Assembly: GCA_947258715.1 (NCBI GenBank)
Contig: CAMYJH010000002.1
Span: forward strand, 33,654 to 97,653
DNA length: 64,000 nucleotides
Direction: 5' to 3'
Source: an uncultured Gammaproteobacteria bacterium
Lineage (GTDB): Bacteria > Pseudomonadota > Gammaproteobacteria > HK1
The stretch's first letter is position 1; each line of letters starts with the position of its first letter. This document shows positions 62,339-64,000 of this stretch, piece after piece. The translations under genes were made by a program, and so were the position numbers. The notes beneath the pieces were generated by a model, which worked only from the letters and a program-made list of their open reading frames with translations, searched no databases and was not told the origin of the DNA.

Positions 62339-63159
62339 CTTTTGTCCGCTTCCAGGCGTCGTTGTATTTGGTTGAACAAAACATAGACGTTGCAACCAAA
62401 CTTTGCTGTGCCCACAGTCACAAATTCGCTTGTGTATCCAATCGAAAGCGTCCTCTGCCGGAGGTCGATGGGATCTTTGAAGCGCACTTGGGTGAGAAGC
62501 GAATCGATTGGCTTCGTCTTTGGACTCTTCCACCCGCGTCTGCGCCATGCGCCGTCGCCCGCGGCAATTGCGACCCGGCAATCGTTTGCACCCGTCGCTG
62601 AGCGCAGCCGCTTTAGGAACCTCCGGTTGGAGCGCGGGCCAGGCTCGGGCGCGAAGTTTAAACCGCTTAAGAGGCTTCCCCAGAAAGCGGGCTGTTGCTG
62701 CGGAAGACGACGCGTCTTGACTTTATGCTCCACGTGCCGTGGCCACAGAACCCATAACCTACGGGACACGTCGGGCGCGCCCCGAGCACCGGATGCCGGG
62801 CGAAAAAAGACGCCCGGCGGGGGGAGAACGCCGGGCGAACGAGGTTTAGGGGAGTAGTTACTCTTATTACGTGCGGTCCTGCACGACCACACGCGGCCCA
62901 GGTTGCCCCATGGGCCATCGGGCCGCCGTGATGAAAGTCACAGATATGTGTTTAGTTCTGGGACTTTTTCACGCATCGAGGAATTCTCTTCCCCCACAAA
63001 TACTCCGAAAACCCATATAAGGATCTGATTTTGAGAGATAAAATTGATTTGCCGCGACACCGGCGGGGAAAAATACCGACCGGTGTCTCGGCGCGGACGC
63101 CTTCTGCATAAGAATCAGAAGGTTTAACCGAAAAACCTGGATCTCCGCCGGCCGCCGGA
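62339..63159. other. 820-bp region without a supported gene
   Basis: Several open frames overlap here on both strands without motif or start support. A perfect 8-bp hairpin GCCGGGCG/CGCCCGGC with an A-rich loop lies at 62795-62818, close to a further GCCGGGCG word, perhaps an old terminator. Confidence 0.4.
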
Positions 63160-63816
63160 TCAAGCCCGGGCGATGTCGTCGAGCACCCGGTAGCGGTCCC
63201 GGTGGTCGCGATCGAAATTGGGCATGCCTTTTTTGGTGATCAACCGGTCTTCGCCCATGTTCGGGCCCGCGTCTTCGTAGATGGCCTGCTCGGCATCCCC
63301 TTCGTACCAGCGAATGTTGAATACGCACTGCCAGGGAAAAAAGGTGACTTCCGCGTAGTCGGGCAGGTGGTCGCGGAACCACCAGGCCAGCGGTTCGCAG
63401 TCGCCGGATTTCTGGTAAAGCTCCAGGTAGGCCGGAATCAGCACCGAGGCGGTGGCGCCCATGAGGCCCTTATCGTCTCGCCGGTCCCAGATGTGGCGCG
63501 CCGCCGAGTAGACGTTGTCGGAGCAGTAACAGGCGCTCTCCCCCGCCACGAACTTGCGGTGGCAGAAGTCGTTCAGCGTGGGCGAGCGATAGGCGCTTCG
63601 CACCACGATGCCGCCGAAGGACTGGTACAGAGGCTCGAGCAGCATTTCGCACAGCATTGATCCGGCCTTGACCGCAAGTGCCGAATCTTCGGGCACGTTG
63701 GGCACGCCATAATGATTGCCCACCTCGCTGTAGAGCATCTCGCGCATGAAGAAGTGCTTCGACAGGCGCACCCGCCCGAGCTCGGTGAGGGCGGCGACGG
63801 AGGTGGGGCTTTTCAT
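63160..63816 (-). CDS. Peptidase M15-like (D-Ala-D-Ala carboxypeptidase fold) protein
   Basis: The N-terminal region of this 218-residue protein (LSKHFFMREMLYSEVGNHYGVPN and LCEMLLEPLYQSFGGIVVRSAYRSPTLN) resembles the start of M15/VanY-type folds, where the RSAYRS segment precedes the zinc site. The zinc-binding H(x)6D and late HxH are only partly recognisable (SAARHIWDRR), so activity is uncertain. No signal peptide. ATG at 63816. The last 184 bp of the window (63817-64000) hold no supported gene. Confidence 0.6.
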   Translation of the reverse strand: MKSPTSVAALTELGRVRLSKHFFMREMLYSEVGNHYGVPNVPEDSALAVKAGSMLCEMLLEPLYQSFGGIVVRSAYRSPTLNDFCHRKFVAGESACYCSDNVYSAARHIWDRRDDKGLMGATASVLIPAYLELYQKSGDCEPLAWWFRDHLPDYAEVTFFPWQCVFNIRWYEGDAEQAIYEDAGPNMGEDRLITKKGMPNFDRDHRDRYRVLDDIARA

Positions 63817-64000
63817 GGCTGGGGCTTCGGAACGATGAGGGGCTGATTTGAAGGGCTGATAGAGGGCGAAGCTTCACCGCTAGTGACAAGAACCATGTAA
63901 AAGGTGACATGTAAGATGTGACTGGTGATTAGTGAATAGTGATTAGAAGCGAATACGCCGCATCAGGTGACTCAATGACTCTCACGCTACGAATCACGAA

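Overview
The window looks like chromosomal DNA of a GC-rich proteobacterium (about 60-65% GC in most genes), most probably an environmental gammaproteobacterium. Pointers are the REP-type palindromes built on GCGAGCAAGCTCGC, the IS10-like IS4 and IS1182 transposases, stand-alone class III cyclase, GGDEF and MscS genes, and the gene families. The lineage is inference. No rRNA, tRNA, CRISPR or phage structural genes were found.

Layout. 0-11.4 kb: a truncated GFA-family gene, an amidohydrolase, a secreted MORN protein, a membrane/2Fe-2S/adenylate cyclase fusion, small unknown genes, a large unknown gene, a hemerythrin and a second cyclase, all embedded in dispersed repeats. 11.7-16.6 kb: an intact IS1182-type transposase, an LVIVD-repeat secreted protein, a damaged tyrosine recombinase and a GGDEF protein. 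17-23.7 kb: a tight four-gene operon (VTT membrane protein, six-hairpin glycosidase-like protein, GT4 glycosyltransferase, phosphatase/EEP fusion) with overlapping reading frames. 24-31 kb: a lipoprotein, a K+-channel-like protein, a GST-like protein and a 1316-residue SARP/cyclase-like/AAA/TPR regulator divergent from a 77-residue gene. 31.4-38 kb: TrpB2, an IS10-like element, a cupin, a D-2-hydroxyacid dehydrogenase, a DDAH-like hydrolase and a DoeB-like deacylase. 38-45.5 kb: a mannose island (phosphomannose isomerase, two GT4 enzymes, two GH130 enzymes) of visibly lower GC, bracketed by two copies of a palindromic repeat. 46-56 kb: an alpha/beta hydrolase lipoprotein, a secreted amidohydrolase, MscS, an orphan solute-binding protein, a divergent pair of CDP-lipid enzymes (PgsA-like, CarS-like) and a metallophosphoesterase. 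56-64 kb: a zinc-ribbon/TPR/cytochrome c fusion, a complete GFA protein, small secreted and membrane proteins, an HEAGH membrane protein and an M15-like protein.

The most striking non-gene signal is a family of 11 palindromic elements with a shared 17-nt end (GGGGACATTCAGAGTTC). Seven copies (about 108 bp) form near-perfect 33-34 bp hairpins. One stem position carries A:T, G:C, C:G and G.T pairs in different copies, so the pairing itself is conserved. Eight of the 11 copies abut or overlap gene 3' ends. Three genes take their last codons and stop codon from the element, and one gene takes its apparent start codon from it. The family behaves like a non-autonomous mobile hairpin that has become part of gene ends. 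No transposase with matching ends lies in the window.

All coordinates and motifs were read by eye. Functions are family-level inferences unless a catalytic motif is cited.
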